Below are positions 36,095-44,396 of a stretch of DNA of 64,000 nucleotides, in pieces. The stretch covers positions 62,001 to 126,000 of the forward strand of contig DATGIF010000012.1 in the NCBI GenBank assembly GCA_035295845.1, written 5' to 3'. Below the pieces are notes generated by a model. The model was not told the origin of the DNA, made no database searches, and saw only the letters and a list, made by a program, of their open reading frames with translations. Numbering within the stretch: the stretch's first letter is position 1; the number at the start of each line of letters is the position of its first letter. The translations under genes and the position numbers were made by a program. The DNA is from Palsa-892 sp035295845 (lineage in GTDB: Bacteria; Pseudomonadota; Alphaproteobacteria; Rhizobiales; Xanthobacteraceae).

Positions 36095-37096
36095 ATGAGA
36101 AAACTCTTTACGCTTGGCGCGGTGAGCGCAGCACTGCTCGTGGGCTTCGCCGGCACCGCGGCGGCGGAGGAGATCATCTTGCGCGCCTCGCACCAGTTCC
36201 CCGGCGGTAAGGGGGACGTGCGCGACGAAATGGTGCAGATCATCGCGCGCGAGGCGAAGGCCGCCAATGTCAACCTCTATGTCCAGGTCTACCCGGGCGC
36301 GTCGCTGTTCAAGCCGAACGAGCAGTGGAACGCGATGGTCAACGGCCAGCTCGACATCTCCTCCTTCCCGCTCGACTACGCGAGCGGCAAGGTGCGCGAA
36401 TTCGGCGCCACGCTGATGCCGGGCCTCGTGCGAAGCCACGACCGCGCCGCGCGGCTCAACGATTCGCCCTTCATGAAGGACATCCGCGCCAAGATCGAGG
36501 AGAACGGTGTGATCGTGCTCGCCGACGCCTGGCTTGCCGGCGCCGTCGCCTCCAAGAAGGGCTGCATCCGCAAGCCCGATGACATCAAGGGCCTGAAGGT
36601 GCGCTCGGCGGGTCCCACTTTCGCCGCCATGTGGCAGCAGGCGGGCGCCTCGATCGTCTCTGTCCCGAGCAATGAGGTTTATAACGCGCTGCAAACCGGC
36701 GTCGCCGAGGCGACCGACACGAGCACCGGAAGCTTCGTCTCCTTCCGCATCTACGAGCAGGTGAAATGCATCACCGCGCCCGGCGACAACGCGCTGTGGT
36801 TCATGTACGAGCCGGTGCTGATGTCGAAAAAAAGCTTCGACAAGCTCAGCAAAGAGCAGCAGGCGGCGCTCATGGACGCGGGCAAGAAGGCACAGGTCTA
36901 CTTCGCCAAGGAAGCGCCCGGCCTCGACAGGGATATGACCGACGTCTTCAAGAAGAACAACGTTGAGGTCGTCACGCTGACGTCCGCTGAGTACGACGCC
37001 TGGATCAAGGTGGCGCAGCAAAGCTCCTATGCCGAGTTCGCAAAGGAAGTGACCGACGGCAAGAAGCTCATCGACGAAGCGCTCGCGGTGAAATAA
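36095..37096 (+). CDS. TRAP transporter substrate-binding protein (DctP family), likely malonate or related dicarboxylate
   Basis: A 333-residue extracytoplasmic receptor with a signal peptide (MRKLFTLGAVSAALLVGFAG, cleaved after AAA). DctP features are present: LRASHQFPGGKGDVRDEMVQ at the start, the KSAGPTF-type arginine region (GLKVRSAGPTFAAMWQQAGA), and the NEVYNALQTGVAEATD stretch. The ATG at 36095 follows GGGAGGAA; an upstream ATG at 36071 lacks this. Membrane subunits DctQ and DctM follow. Position after matAB suggests malonate uptake, as in the known S. meliloti operon, but this is inference. Confidence 0.92.
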   Translation: MRKLFTLGAVSAALLVGFAGTAAAEEIILRASHQFPGGKGDVRDEMVQIIAREAKAANVNLYVQVYPGASLFKPNEQWNAMVNGQLDISSFPLDYASGKVREFGATLMPGLVRSHDRAARLNDSPFMKDIRAKIEENGVIVLADAWLAGAVASKKGCIRKPDDIKGLKVRSAGPTFAAMWQQAGASIVSVPSNEVYNALQTGVAEATDTSTGSFVSFRIYEQVKCITAPGDNALWFMYEPVLMSKKSFDKLSKEQQAALMDAGKKAQVYFAKEAPGLDRDMTDVFKKNNVEVVTLTSAEYDAWIKVAQQSSYAEFAKEVTDGKKLIDEALAVK

Positions 37097-37108
37097 AGAA
37101 CTGCTGCC

Positions 37109-37137
37109 ATCGGCCGGCGATTGTATCGCCGGCCGAT
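37109..37137 (+). terminator. Intercistronic hairpin between TRAP receptor and permease genes
   Basis: A perfect 12-bp GC-rich stem (ATCGGCCGGCGA with its complement) and 5-base loop TTGTA, followed by TTCTTGTTTGG. It lies 12 bases after the receptor stop. Its strength suggests partial termination or protection of the upstream mRNA, giving more receptor than permease. Confidence 0.65.
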
Positions 37138-37165
37138 TCTTGTTTGGTTGGCCGGGGACGGGGAC

Positions 37166-37711
37166 ATGATCGACGGCTTCATCTGGATCGTGAAGCGCAT
37201 CTCGCAGCTGTGCGGGGTTTTCGCCGCGGCGCTGATCGGCGCTGCGGTCGTCATCGTCTGTCAGATGGTGTTCATCCGCTACGTCCTGAACCAGAACACC
37301 ATCTGGCAGACCGATTTCGTCACTTACAGCCTGGTGGCGGCGACCTTCATCGGCAGCCCCTATGTATTACTCACGCGCGGGCATGTGAACGTCGACGTGC
37401 TGCCGCACTATCTCGGCCGCGGCGCGCGCTATTGGCTCGCGCTCGCCTCGGTGATCGTCGCGCTCGCCTTTTGCCTGCTGATGACCGTGCTCACCTTCAA
37501 CTTCTGGCACGAGGCGTGGACGAAGAAGTGGCTGTCGGAAAGCATGTGGCGCGCGCGGCTGTGGATTCCCTACAGCTCCATGCCGGTGGGGCTCGGTATT
37601 CTCTCGCTGCAATACATCGCGGACCTGATCAACCTGGCCACCGGCCGCGAACCGCCGTTCGGAATCAAACCGGCCGAGGTCGTCGACCTCGATTCCCCCG
37701 AGGTCATATGA
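37166..37711 (+). CDS. TRAP transporter small permease (DctQ family)
   Basis: A 181-residue membrane protein with four helices, the DctQ pattern, including GVFAAALIGAAVVIVCQMVF and the conserved WQTDFVTYSLVAATFIGSPY with VNVDVLPHYL. The frame starts earlier at 37121 inside the hairpin; the ATG at 37166 begins MIDGFIWIVKRISQL and is the natural start. Its stop overlaps the start of the large permease (ATGA at 37708-37711). Confidence 0.92.
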   Translation: MIDGFIWIVKRISQLCGVFAAALIGAAVVIVCQMVFIRYVLNQNTIWQTDFVTYSLVAATFIGSPYVLLTRGHVNVDVLPHYLGRGARYWLALASVIVALAFCLLMTVLTFNFWHEAWTKKWLSESMWRARLWIPYSSMPVGLGILSLQYIADLINLATGREPPFGIKPAEVVDLDSPEVI

Positions 37712-39033
37712 GCCCCGCAGTCCAAGGCACGATCGTTCTCGTTGTCACGTTGATTGTGCTGTTGTCAGGAGCGCCCGTCGCCTTTGGGCTGGGGGCGATC
37801 TCGATCGCGTTCCTTTTGTTGTTCCACGGCGTCGATTCACTGCAGGTCGTGGCCGAGACTTTCTACGCCGGCCTGCAGGATTTCACCCTCGTCTCGATTC
37901 CGATGTTCGTGATGATGGGCGCCGCCATCGGCTCCTCGCCCGCCGGCAAGGATCTCTACGAGGCGCTCGACCGCTGGCTCTACCGGCTGCCGGGCGGGCT
38001 CGTGATCTCCAATCTCGGTGCCTGCGCGATCTTCGCGGCGCTTACCGGTTCCTCGCCCGCCTGCTGTGCGGCGATCGGCAAGATGGGCATTCCCGAAATG
38101 CGCCGCCGCGGCTATCCAGACGATGTGGCGACCGGCTCGATCTGTGCCGGCGGCACGCTCGGCATCCTGATCCCGCCCTCGATCACTTTCATCCTTTACG
38201 GGATCGCGACCGAAACCTCGATCGGGCGCTTGTTCCTCGCCGGCGTCGTGCCCGGTGTCATGCTCACGGGCCTGTTCATGCTGTGGACGCTCTTCATTAT
38301 CTGGAAGCGCGGATTCCGCTCGCATGCGCCGGACTTCCGCTACAGCTGGAAGGAAAAATTTCAGTCCATTCCGAAGATCCTGCCGTTCGTGCTGATCATC
38401 GTGGGCGTGATGTACGTGCTCTATGGCGGCGTCGCGACGCCGTCGGAAGCGGCGGGCGTCGGGGCCGCACTCTGCGTCACACTCGCCGTCGTGATCTACC
38501 GGTTGTGGAACCCCGCCGACCTTTGGAAAATTTTGCGCGACACGACGCGAGAGTCGGTGATGATCCTGATGATCATCGCGGCCGCGGTCTTGTTCGGCTA
38601 CATGCTCACCTCGCTCTATCTCACCCAGACGCTTGCGCAGGCGATCGCCGACACGCACGTCAACAAGTGGGTGCTGATGGCATTGATCAACCTTTTCCTG
38701 CTGGTGAGCGGCTTCTTCATTCCACCTGCCGCGATCATCCTGATGACGAGTCCTATCCTATATCCGATCATCAGGGCGGCTGGCTTCGACCCGGTGTGGT
38801 TCGGCGTCATCATGACGATCAACATGGAGATCGGCCTCATCCATCCACCGGTCGGGCTCAACATCTACATCGTCAACGCGATCGCGCCCGACGTGCCGGT
38901 GCAGCGGGTGATGTGGGGCACCATCCCCTATGTCATCTGCATGATGCTGCAAATCGTGATTCTCTGCGTCTTCCCCGAGATCGCGACCTGGCTCCCCGAC
39001 ACCTTGATGGGGCCCATCATCGGCGCCAAATAG
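37708..39033 (+). CDS. TRAP transporter large permease (DctM family)
   Basis: A 441-residue permease with about 11-12 helices. It starts with the ATG at 37708, overlapping the DctQ stop by four bases. Family features include SIPMFVMMGAAIGSSPAGKDLYEAL, the LTGSSPACCAAIGKMGIPEM stretch, and GILIPPSITFILYGIATETSIG. It forms the sodium-driven channel with DctQ. Together with the receptor it completes a TRAP system. I saw no further gene in the unit; fdhD begins 55 bases on. Confidence 0.94.
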   Translation: MSPAVQGTIVLVVTLIVLLSGAPVAFGLGAISIAFLLLFHGVDSLQVVAETFYAGLQDFTLVSIPMFVMMGAAIGSSPAGKDLYEALDRWLYRLPGGLVISNLGACAIFAALTGSSPACCAAIGKMGIPEMRRRGYPDDVATGSICAGGTLGILIPPSITFILYGIATETSIGRLFLAGVVPGVMLTGLFMLWTLFIIWKRGFRSHAPDFRYSWKEKFQSIPKILPFVLIIVGVMYVLYGGVATPSEAAGVGAALCVTLAVVIYRLWNPADLWKILRDTTRESVMILMIIAAAVLFGYMLTSLYLTQTLAQAIADTHVNKWVLMALINLFLLVSGFFIPPAAIILMTSPILYPIIRAAGFDPVWFGVIMTINMEIGLIHPPVGLNIYIVNAIAPDVPVQRVMWGTIPYVICMMLQIVILCVFPEIATWLPDTLMGPIIGAK

Positions 39034-39088
39034 TCCGTGGTAGAATGCACCCGAAGCCAAAGGGTGCTGGACGAGCCGCGCGACCGCT

Positions 39089-39973
39089 ATGACCTTGCCC
39101 GAAGACGAATACGCAATCCGGCCGGATCCATCCGATCCGAAGTTGAGCGTCCACGTCACCGGCGTCGATCAGACCGGCGCGCGCATCGAGACTACAGTCG
39201 TGGTCGAGCGGCCGCTGACGATCTACCTCAACGCGCAGGAGATCGTCACCGCGATGACGATCGGCGATTATCCCGAATATCTCGCGCTCGGTTTTCTCCT
39301 GAACCAGAACATGCTGCGGCCCGACGACGTGGTCACCGGCGTCGATTACGACGAGGATCTCGCGGTGGCGGTGGTGCGCACGGAGCGCGCGACCGACTAC
39401 GAGCAAAAAATGAAGAAGAAGGTGCAGACCTCGGGCTGCGCGCAAGGCACCGTGTTCGGCGACCTCATGGAGGTGATCGACAACGCCAAACTCGCGCGCG
39501 CCGAATTGCGCACGTCCTGGCTCTATTCGATCACGCACAAGATCAACATCACGCCGTCGCTTTATCTCGAGGCGGGCGCGATCCACGGCTGCGTCTTGTG
39601 CGAGCGCGACCGGCCGCTCGTCTACATGGAAGATGTCGGCCGCCACAACGCCGTCGACAAAATCGCCGGCTGGATGTTCCAGAACAAGATCAATGCCGAT
39701 GACAAGATTTTCTACACCACCGGACGGCTCACCTCGGAGATGGTGATCAAGACGGTGCGGATGGGAATTCCGATTCTCGTCTCGCGCTCGGGCTTCACCG
39801 CCTGGGGCGTGGAGCTCGCGCGGAAGGCGGGGCTCACCTTGATCGGGCGGGCGCGGGGAAAACGCTTCGTCGCGCTTGCGGGCGAGGATCGCATTGTGTT
39901 CGATCAGGACCTCCGCTACGTGGAGGAAGAAAGCACGAAGCACCGGCGGAAAGCCGCGGTGCATGACGAGTGA
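39089..39973 (+). CDS. fdhD: Formate dehydrogenase accessory sulfurtransferase FdhD (variant)
   Basis: A 294-residue protein that in E. coli passes sulfur from IscS to the molybdenum cofactor of formate dehydrogenase. The fold-level motifs are present: ERPLTIYLNAQEIVTAMTIG, LALGFLL, VYMEDVGRHNAVDKI, FYTTGRLTSEMVIK and SRSGFTAWGVELA. The loop that holds two cysteines (CxxC) in E. coli here reads TSGCAQGTVFGD with only Cys117. A different CxxC (Cys168/Cys171, GCVLC) lies further on. It overlaps mobA by 11 bases. It implies a molybdenum formate dehydrogenase elsewhere in the genome. Confidence 0.93.
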   Translation: MTLPEDEYAIRPDPSDPKLSVHVTGVDQTGARIETTVVVERPLTIYLNAQEIVTAMTIGDYPEYLALGFLLNQNMLRPDDVVTGVDYDEDLAVAVVRTERATDYEQKMKKKVQTSGCAQGTVFGDLMEVIDNAKLARAELRTSWLYSITHKINITPSLYLEAGAIHGCVLCERDRPLVYMEDVGRHNAVDKIAGWMFQNKINADDKIFYTTGRLTSEMVIKTVRMGIPILVSRSGFTAWGVELARKAGLTLIGRARGKRFVALAGEDRIVFDQDLRYVEEESTKHRRKAAVHDE

Positions 39974-40595
39974 AATTCCGCCGACGCTCGGCCTCGTGCT
40001 CGCGGGCGGGCTCGCGCGGCGAATGGGCGGCGGCGACAAGGCGTCGCTGAAAGTCGGTGGCCAAACGATCCTGGAGCGGGTGCTCGCGCGGCTTGCGCCT
40101 TACTGCGAGCCGATCATTCTCAACGCCAATGGCGATCCCGCGCGCTTTTCGCGCTATGGGCTCGCGGTCGTCGCCGACAGCATTCCGGATTTCGCGGGAC
40201 CCCTTGCCGGCATTCTCGCCAGCCTCGATTGGGCCGCGCAAAACGCGCCGAAGATCGAATGGCTCGCAAGCGTTCCCGGCGACTGTCCTTTTTTGCCGAA
40301 GGATTTAGTCCCGCGCCTGCATACGGCGCGGATCGCGGAAAAGAAACCGCTCGCCTGCGCGCGTTCGGGGGAATGGCGGCATCCGGTCGTCGGCCTGTGG
40401 CCGGTCGCGCTCCGCGACGATCTCCGCCGCGCGCTCACGGTCGAGGGACTGCACAAGATCGAAGCGTGGACCGGCCGCCATGGCGTTGCCTTCGCCGAAT
40501 GGCCGGACCAGCCGGTCGATCCGTTCTTCAACGTCAACACGCCTGAGGATCTGGCCAGGGCGGAAGAGATCGCCGCCCGCCATCTCGGCGATTGA
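39963..40595 (+). CDS. mobA: Molybdenum cofactor guanylyltransferase
   Basis: A 210-residue nucleotidyltransferase that adds GMP to molybdopterin to make the guanine dinucleotide cofactor. The GTP-binding motif LVLAGGLARRMGGGDKA is at the N-terminus, followed by PLAGILASLDWA and VPGDCPFLP, and the C-terminal PFFNVNTPEDLARAE. The ATG at 39963 overlaps the end of fdhD, so the two are coupled. It faces moeA on the other strand with a gap of 7 bases. Confidence 0.95.
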   Translation: MTSEIPPTLGLVLAGGLARRMGGGDKASLKVGGQTILERVLARLAPYCEPIILNANGDPARFSRYGLAVVADSIPDFAGPLAGILASLDWAAQNAPKIEWLASVPGDCPFLPKDLVPRLHTARIAEKKPLACARSGEWRHPVVGLWPVALRDDLRRALTVEGLHKIEAWTGRHGVAFAEWPDQPVDPFFNVNTPEDLARAEEIAARHLGD

Positions 40596-40602
40596 GCGGA
40601 TT

Positions 40603-41859
40603 TCAGTTGATCAGCGACTGATACGACAGAAATCCGGCCATCGTGCCCGGCGCGATTTCCGTCACCTCTTCCGGCAATTCGAGAAAGCCGTCGGTCTCGG
40701 TGAGCGAGGTGATCACGCCCGCGCCTTCTTGCGGATGCTTGACCGCCTCGAGCGCGCCGTCGGCGGCGCGGCGCAGCGCGACGCGCACATATTCGCGGCG
40801 CGCCTTTTTCTTCTTGTAGGCGAAGGCCGTGCGTACGGGGAGCGCCGTGAGCGGCTCGGGCACGGCACCCGCGAGCCGCAACAGGAGCGGCCGCACCACA
40901 TAGGCGAAGGTGACGAACACCGCCACGGGATTGCCGGGCAGGCCCGCGAAGGCCGCGCCTCGAATCGTGCCCATGGCGACCGGCCGGCCTGGCTTGATGC
41001 CGACTCGCCAAAAGACGAGGCGTCCGAGCTGCTCGACCGCCGTCTTTACGTGATCGGCTTCGCCGGTCGACACGCCGCCCGTGGTGAGCACGAGGTCATG
41101 GCCGCGCGCGGCGCCATCGATGGCGCGAACGAGAATTTCAGGATCGTCGGCAAGGATGCCGAGATCGTCGGCCTCGGCGCCAAGCCGCCGCAACAGCCCG
41201 AGCAGGAGATGACGGTTCGCATCGTAAAGCGCCGCCGGCGGCAGCGGCCTGCCGGGCTCGACGATTTCGTCGCCGGTCGAAAACAGCGCCACGCGCACCC
41301 GGCGCCGGACCTTGATCGCATCGATACCCAGCGCCGCGGCAAGCGCGACATCCTGCGGCTTCAACCGCCTGCCCGCCGGAATCGCTACCGCGCCCGGGCG
41401 CAGATCCTCGCCGACAAGCCGGCGATTGGCGCCAAGCTTCAAGCCGGGCGGCACGATGACGGCGTCGCCCTCAATGCGGCAATCTTCCTGCATGTAGACG
41501 GTGTCGGCGCCTGCCGGCATCGGCGCGCCGGTGAAGACACGCGCCGCTTCGCCGGCCGCAAGCGCGCGCGCGGGCCGTGCGCCGGCGAGGACACGCTCGA
41601 CGATTTTGAATCGCGTCTCGGCGCTCGCGCCGACATCGCTATGGCGCACGGCGAAGCCGTCGACCGCGGAATTATCGAAAGAAGGAAGCGCGATCGGCGC
41701 GATGACATTCTCGGCGGCGACGCGGCCGAGTGAATCATCAAGCGCGACGGTTTCAGACTCCTCGACCGGCGGCACATGCGCGATCATCAGCCGCGCGGCT
41801 TCTTCGACCGGAAGCAGCGCGCGGTCGTGAGCGAAGCAATCGTCGGAAAGCTGCGCCAT
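40603..41859 (-). CDS. moeA: Molybdopterin molybdotransferase MoeA (canonical copy)
   Basis: A 418-residue MoeA that inserts molybdate into adenylated molybdopterin. Diagnostic motifs are intact: PSFDNSAVDGFAVRH, STGDEIVEPG, LTTGGVSTGEADHVK, KPGRPVAMG and FAGLPGNPVAVFVTF. The ATG at 41857-41859 overlaps the mobB stop (ATGA), so these two are coupled. It is the last gene of a four-gene minus-strand unit with mobB and two more MoeA-type genes. Confidence 0.95.
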   Translation of the reverse strand: MAQLSDDCFAHDRALLPVEEAARLMIAHVPPVEESETVALDDSLGRVAAENVIAPIALPSFDNSAVDGFAVRHSDVGASAETRFKIVERVLAGARPARALAAGEAARVFTGAPMPAGADTVYMQEDCRIEGDAVIVPPGLKLGANRRLVGEDLRPGAVAIPAGRRLKPQDVALAAALGIDAIKVRRRVRVALFSTGDEIVEPGRPLPPAALYDANRHLLLGLLRRLGAEADDLGILADDPEILVRAIDGAARGHDLVLTTGGVSTGEADHVKTAVEQLGRLVFWRVGIKPGRPVAMGTIRGAAFAGLPGNPVAVFVTFAYVVRPLLLRLAGAVPEPLTALPVRTAFAYKKKKARREYVRVALRRAADGALEAVKHPQEGAGVITSLTETDGFLELPEEVTEIAPGTMAGFLSYQSLIN

Positions 41860-42395
41860 CACACTTTCTCTACGCGCTCGCCGAGACGATCGACGGGCAC
41901 CGATTCGATGAGCAACACGTCAACGATCTTTTCGATGTCGTCGAGCGGGATCACCGGCAGACGCGAGTCCGGCACCGCTCCGTCGGAGGTGACCGCTACG
42001 ATCCAGTCGTCATCGGGATGCAGGAGCGGCTTGCCTACGGCAGCGCGGTAGATTTCGAGTTTCGGATGCGGCTCCCGCTTGAAGCCTTCGACAATCACGA
42101 GATCGACGGGCGTCAGGCGCGGAAAAATATCCGTGAGGTTCAATTCCGTCTCGTCGCGCAATTCGTGGATATGCGCCCAGCGCCGCGCCGAAGACACGAA
42201 CACTTCCGAAGCGCCCGCCTGCCGGTGGGTGTGGGAATCCTTGCCGGGGATATCGACGTCGAAGCCGTGATGGGCGTGCTTGATGGTGGAGACGCACAAG
42301 CCCCGCCCGACCAGCACCGGGATCACGCGGGTCATCAGCGTGGTTTTGCCGGCGCCGCTCCAGCCGGCAAGCCCGATTACGCGCATCGTTTTCAT
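41859..42395 (-). CDS. mobB: Molybdopterin-guanine dinucleotide biosynthesis protein MobB
   Basis: A 178-residue P-loop GTP-binding protein. Walker A is GLAGWSGAGKTTLMTRVIP, followed by STIKHAHHGFDVDIPGKDSH and the conserved DLVIVEGFKREPHPKLEIYR. It assists MobA in attaching GMP to molybdopterin. It lies between the MoeA-binding-protein fusion (15-base gap) and canonical moeA (4-base overlap). Confidence 0.94.
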   Translation of the reverse strand: MKTMRVIGLAGWSGAGKTTLMTRVIPVLVGRGLCVSTIKHAHHGFDVDIPGKDSHTHRQAGASEVFVSSARRWAHIHELRDETELNLTDIFPRLTPVDLVIVEGFKREPHPKLEIYRAAVGKPLLHPDDDWIVAVTSDGAVPDSRLPVIPLDDIEKIVDVLLIESVPVDRLGERVEKV

Positions 42396-42410
42396 GCGGA
42401 CGATCCTAGC

Positions 42411-44396
42411 TCAATCGCCCATGGGCCGCATGCCAAGCGCACGGATCGCTGCGCGCGTCGCGGGATCATGCAAGGCGGCGAGAAACGCCTTCACCGCCGG
42501 CCGGTCGCGCCGCTTTTCCACCAGGAGAAAATCGTATTCCTCCGGCGTCAGCGGCAGAAAATCGAGGCCGTACATGCGCGCCACGTGCTCGATCGCAATG
42601 CCCCAATCGGCCCGGCGCTGCGAGACGGCCGCAGCCACCGCGTTGTGCGAGCGCGGCTGGTTGCCATAGCCAGGCGGGCGTTGGCCCGCGAGCAGCTGAT
42701 CAATCAGGATACGCGTGCCGGCGCCGGCATTGCGGTTCACCATGAGACACGCGGGATCGGCGAGCGCCGCTTGCAGCGCCTGCTGCGCGGTCTTTCCCTT
42801 GAAGCGCGTGTCATCCGGCCGGAATACGAAGCCCTGCATGCGTTGCCAGCCGGGCACAAGCGATAGGCCAGGCAAGACGAGATGCCGGTTATAGGCGCCG
42901 CTTGCGGGATCGAGGAGATGCACCGGCGCAAGATCGCATTCGCCGCGGCGCGCGGCGATCACGCCGCCCTGACTGCCGATCGCGATCTTGCGCGCGGTGA
43001 AACCCTGCTCCGCAAGCTTGCCGAGCACCACATCGAGCGCGACGCAATGACTGCCCATGATGACAAGATCGGGCGGCCGCGTCTGTTTGCCGATCAGCGT
43101 CACTTTGGCATGCGTATCGGCATCGAGTGCCGGAACGAGCGCGTCGATCTCGACAAAGCCGTCGGCTTCCGAAAAGCTCGTGACCGCGCCCGAACCCTTG
43201 TGGGAAGGAAAGGCGACGGTCCCCTCTTCGCCCGCGACAAGCGACACCAGCACGAATTCCTTGCGGCCGAGTTCGGACGGAAGACGCACCGGCACCGTCG
43301 CCGCGAGCTTGTCCGCCGCCTCCGGCGAAAGCCCGGCGCGCGCGCGGATCACGGGCGCCACGAAAGCATGAAAGGTGAAGATTGCCGAAGTGGGAAAGCC
43401 CGGCAGCACGGCGATCGGCTTTCCGTCGGCGACCGCGAGGCAAAGCGGCTTGCCCGGTTTCAGCGCGACGCCATGCACGAGGATGCCGGGCTTGCCGAGC
43501 TTTTCGATCACGCGGTGGGAAAGATCGCCGGCGCCCTTCGAGGTGCCGCCGCTCAGCACCACCATGTCGCAATCGGCGAGCGCGCGGCGGATGGCGGCTT
43601 CGAGGACCGCGACATCGTCGGGAAAGGCGCCGAGGAAAACCGGCTCGCCGCCCGCTTCCGCGACCGCCGCCACGATGATCGCGCCGTTGCTGTCGTAAAC
43701 GGCGCCGGGCCGCAGCTTTTCACCGGGCGTCACCAACTCGTCGCCGGTCGAAAGCACGGCGACGCGCGGGCGTCGCATCACCTCGACCCCGCTAATGCCG
43801 CAGGCGGCGCACATGCCGATCTCGCGCGAGCCGATGATCGTGCCTTTGCGGAGCACGGTTTCGCCGCGCGCCATGTCGGAACCCGCAAAGGAAACGAACT
43901 GGCCGGGCGCGACGGCGCGGCGCACGTCGATGGCGGGACCCGCTTTCGTCTCGGCAAGTTCAGTCCATTCGATCATCACCACCGCATCAGCGCCGCGCGG
44001 CACCACGCCGCCGGTGGCGATCGTGGTGGCGGTGCCCGGCGCGACGGCGATCGCGGGCACGACGCCGCAGGCGAGCACTTCGCCGTTGAGGACGAGATGG
44101 CGCGGCGAGGCTTCGCTCGCGCCCGCGGTATCGGCGGCGCGCAGGGCAAAGCCGTCGACGGAAGAGCGATCGAAGGGCGGAACATCGACGGGGGAAATCA
44201 AATCAGCCGCGAGCACGCGGCCGAGTGCCGCGGCAAGCTGAACTTTTTCTCCCGCGAGCGGCGAAAGATCGAGCGCGCGCGTGAAACGGGTGCGCGCTTC
44301 CTCGGCCGACACAATTTCGAGGAATTGCTCCTGCCGCGCGGCGCGGCGCACGGCGTCGAGCAAAGCGGACGTCCCGGTGCGTTCTTGCTTGCTCAA
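42411..44396 (-). CDS. MoeA fused to a periplasmic-binding-protein-like (LysR substrate/COG1910) domain
   Basis: A 661-residue fusion. Residues about 30-430 are a complete MoeA with PPFDRSSVDGFALRA, STGDELVTPG, VVLSGGTSKGAGDLSHRV, KPGKPLCLA and AVLPGFPTSAIFTF. Residues about 440-655 are a PBP-like domain without signal peptide: LVIMGSHCVALDVVLGKLAE, GSQGGVIAARRGECDLAPVH, LVNRNAGAGTRILIDQL and GIAIEHVARMYGLDFLPL. Such domains bind molybdate or another anion in the cytoplasm. The start is a TTG at 44394-44396 that overlaps the stop of the upstream gene. Similar fusions occur in other bacteria, usually near tungsten or molybdenum enzyme genes. It may choose the metal or deliver it. Confidence 0.92.
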   Translation of the reverse strand: MSKQERTGTSALLDAVRRAARQEQFLEIVSAEEARTRFTRALDLSPLAGEKVQLAAALGRVLAADLISPVDVPPFDRSSVDGFALRAADTAGASEASPRHLVLNGEVLACGVVPAIAVAPGTATTIATGGVVPRGADAVVMIEWTELAETKAGPAIDVRRAVAPGQFVSFAGSDMARGETVLRKGTIIGSREIGMCAACGISGVEVMRRPRVAVLSTGDELVTPGEKLRPGAVYDSNGAIIVAAVAEAGGEPVFLGAFPDDVAVLEAAIRRALADCDMVVLSGGTSKGAGDLSHRVIEKLGKPGILVHGVALKPGKPLCLAVADGKPIAVLPGFPTSAIFTFHAFVAPVIRARAGLSPEAADKLAATVPVRLPSELGRKEFVLVSLVAGEEGTVAFPSHKGSGAVTSFSEADGFVEIDALVPALDADTHAKVTLIGKQTRPPDLVIMGSHCVALDVVLGKLAEQGFTARKIAIGSQGGVIAARRGECDLAPVHLLDPASGAYNRHLVLPGLSLVPGWQRMQGFVFRPDDTRFKGKTAQQALQAALADPACLMVNRNAGAGTRILIDQLLAGQRPPGYGNQPRSHNAVAAAVSQRRADWGIAIEHVARMYGLDFLPLTPEEYDFLLVEKRRDRPAVKAFLAALHDPATRAAIRALGMRPMGD

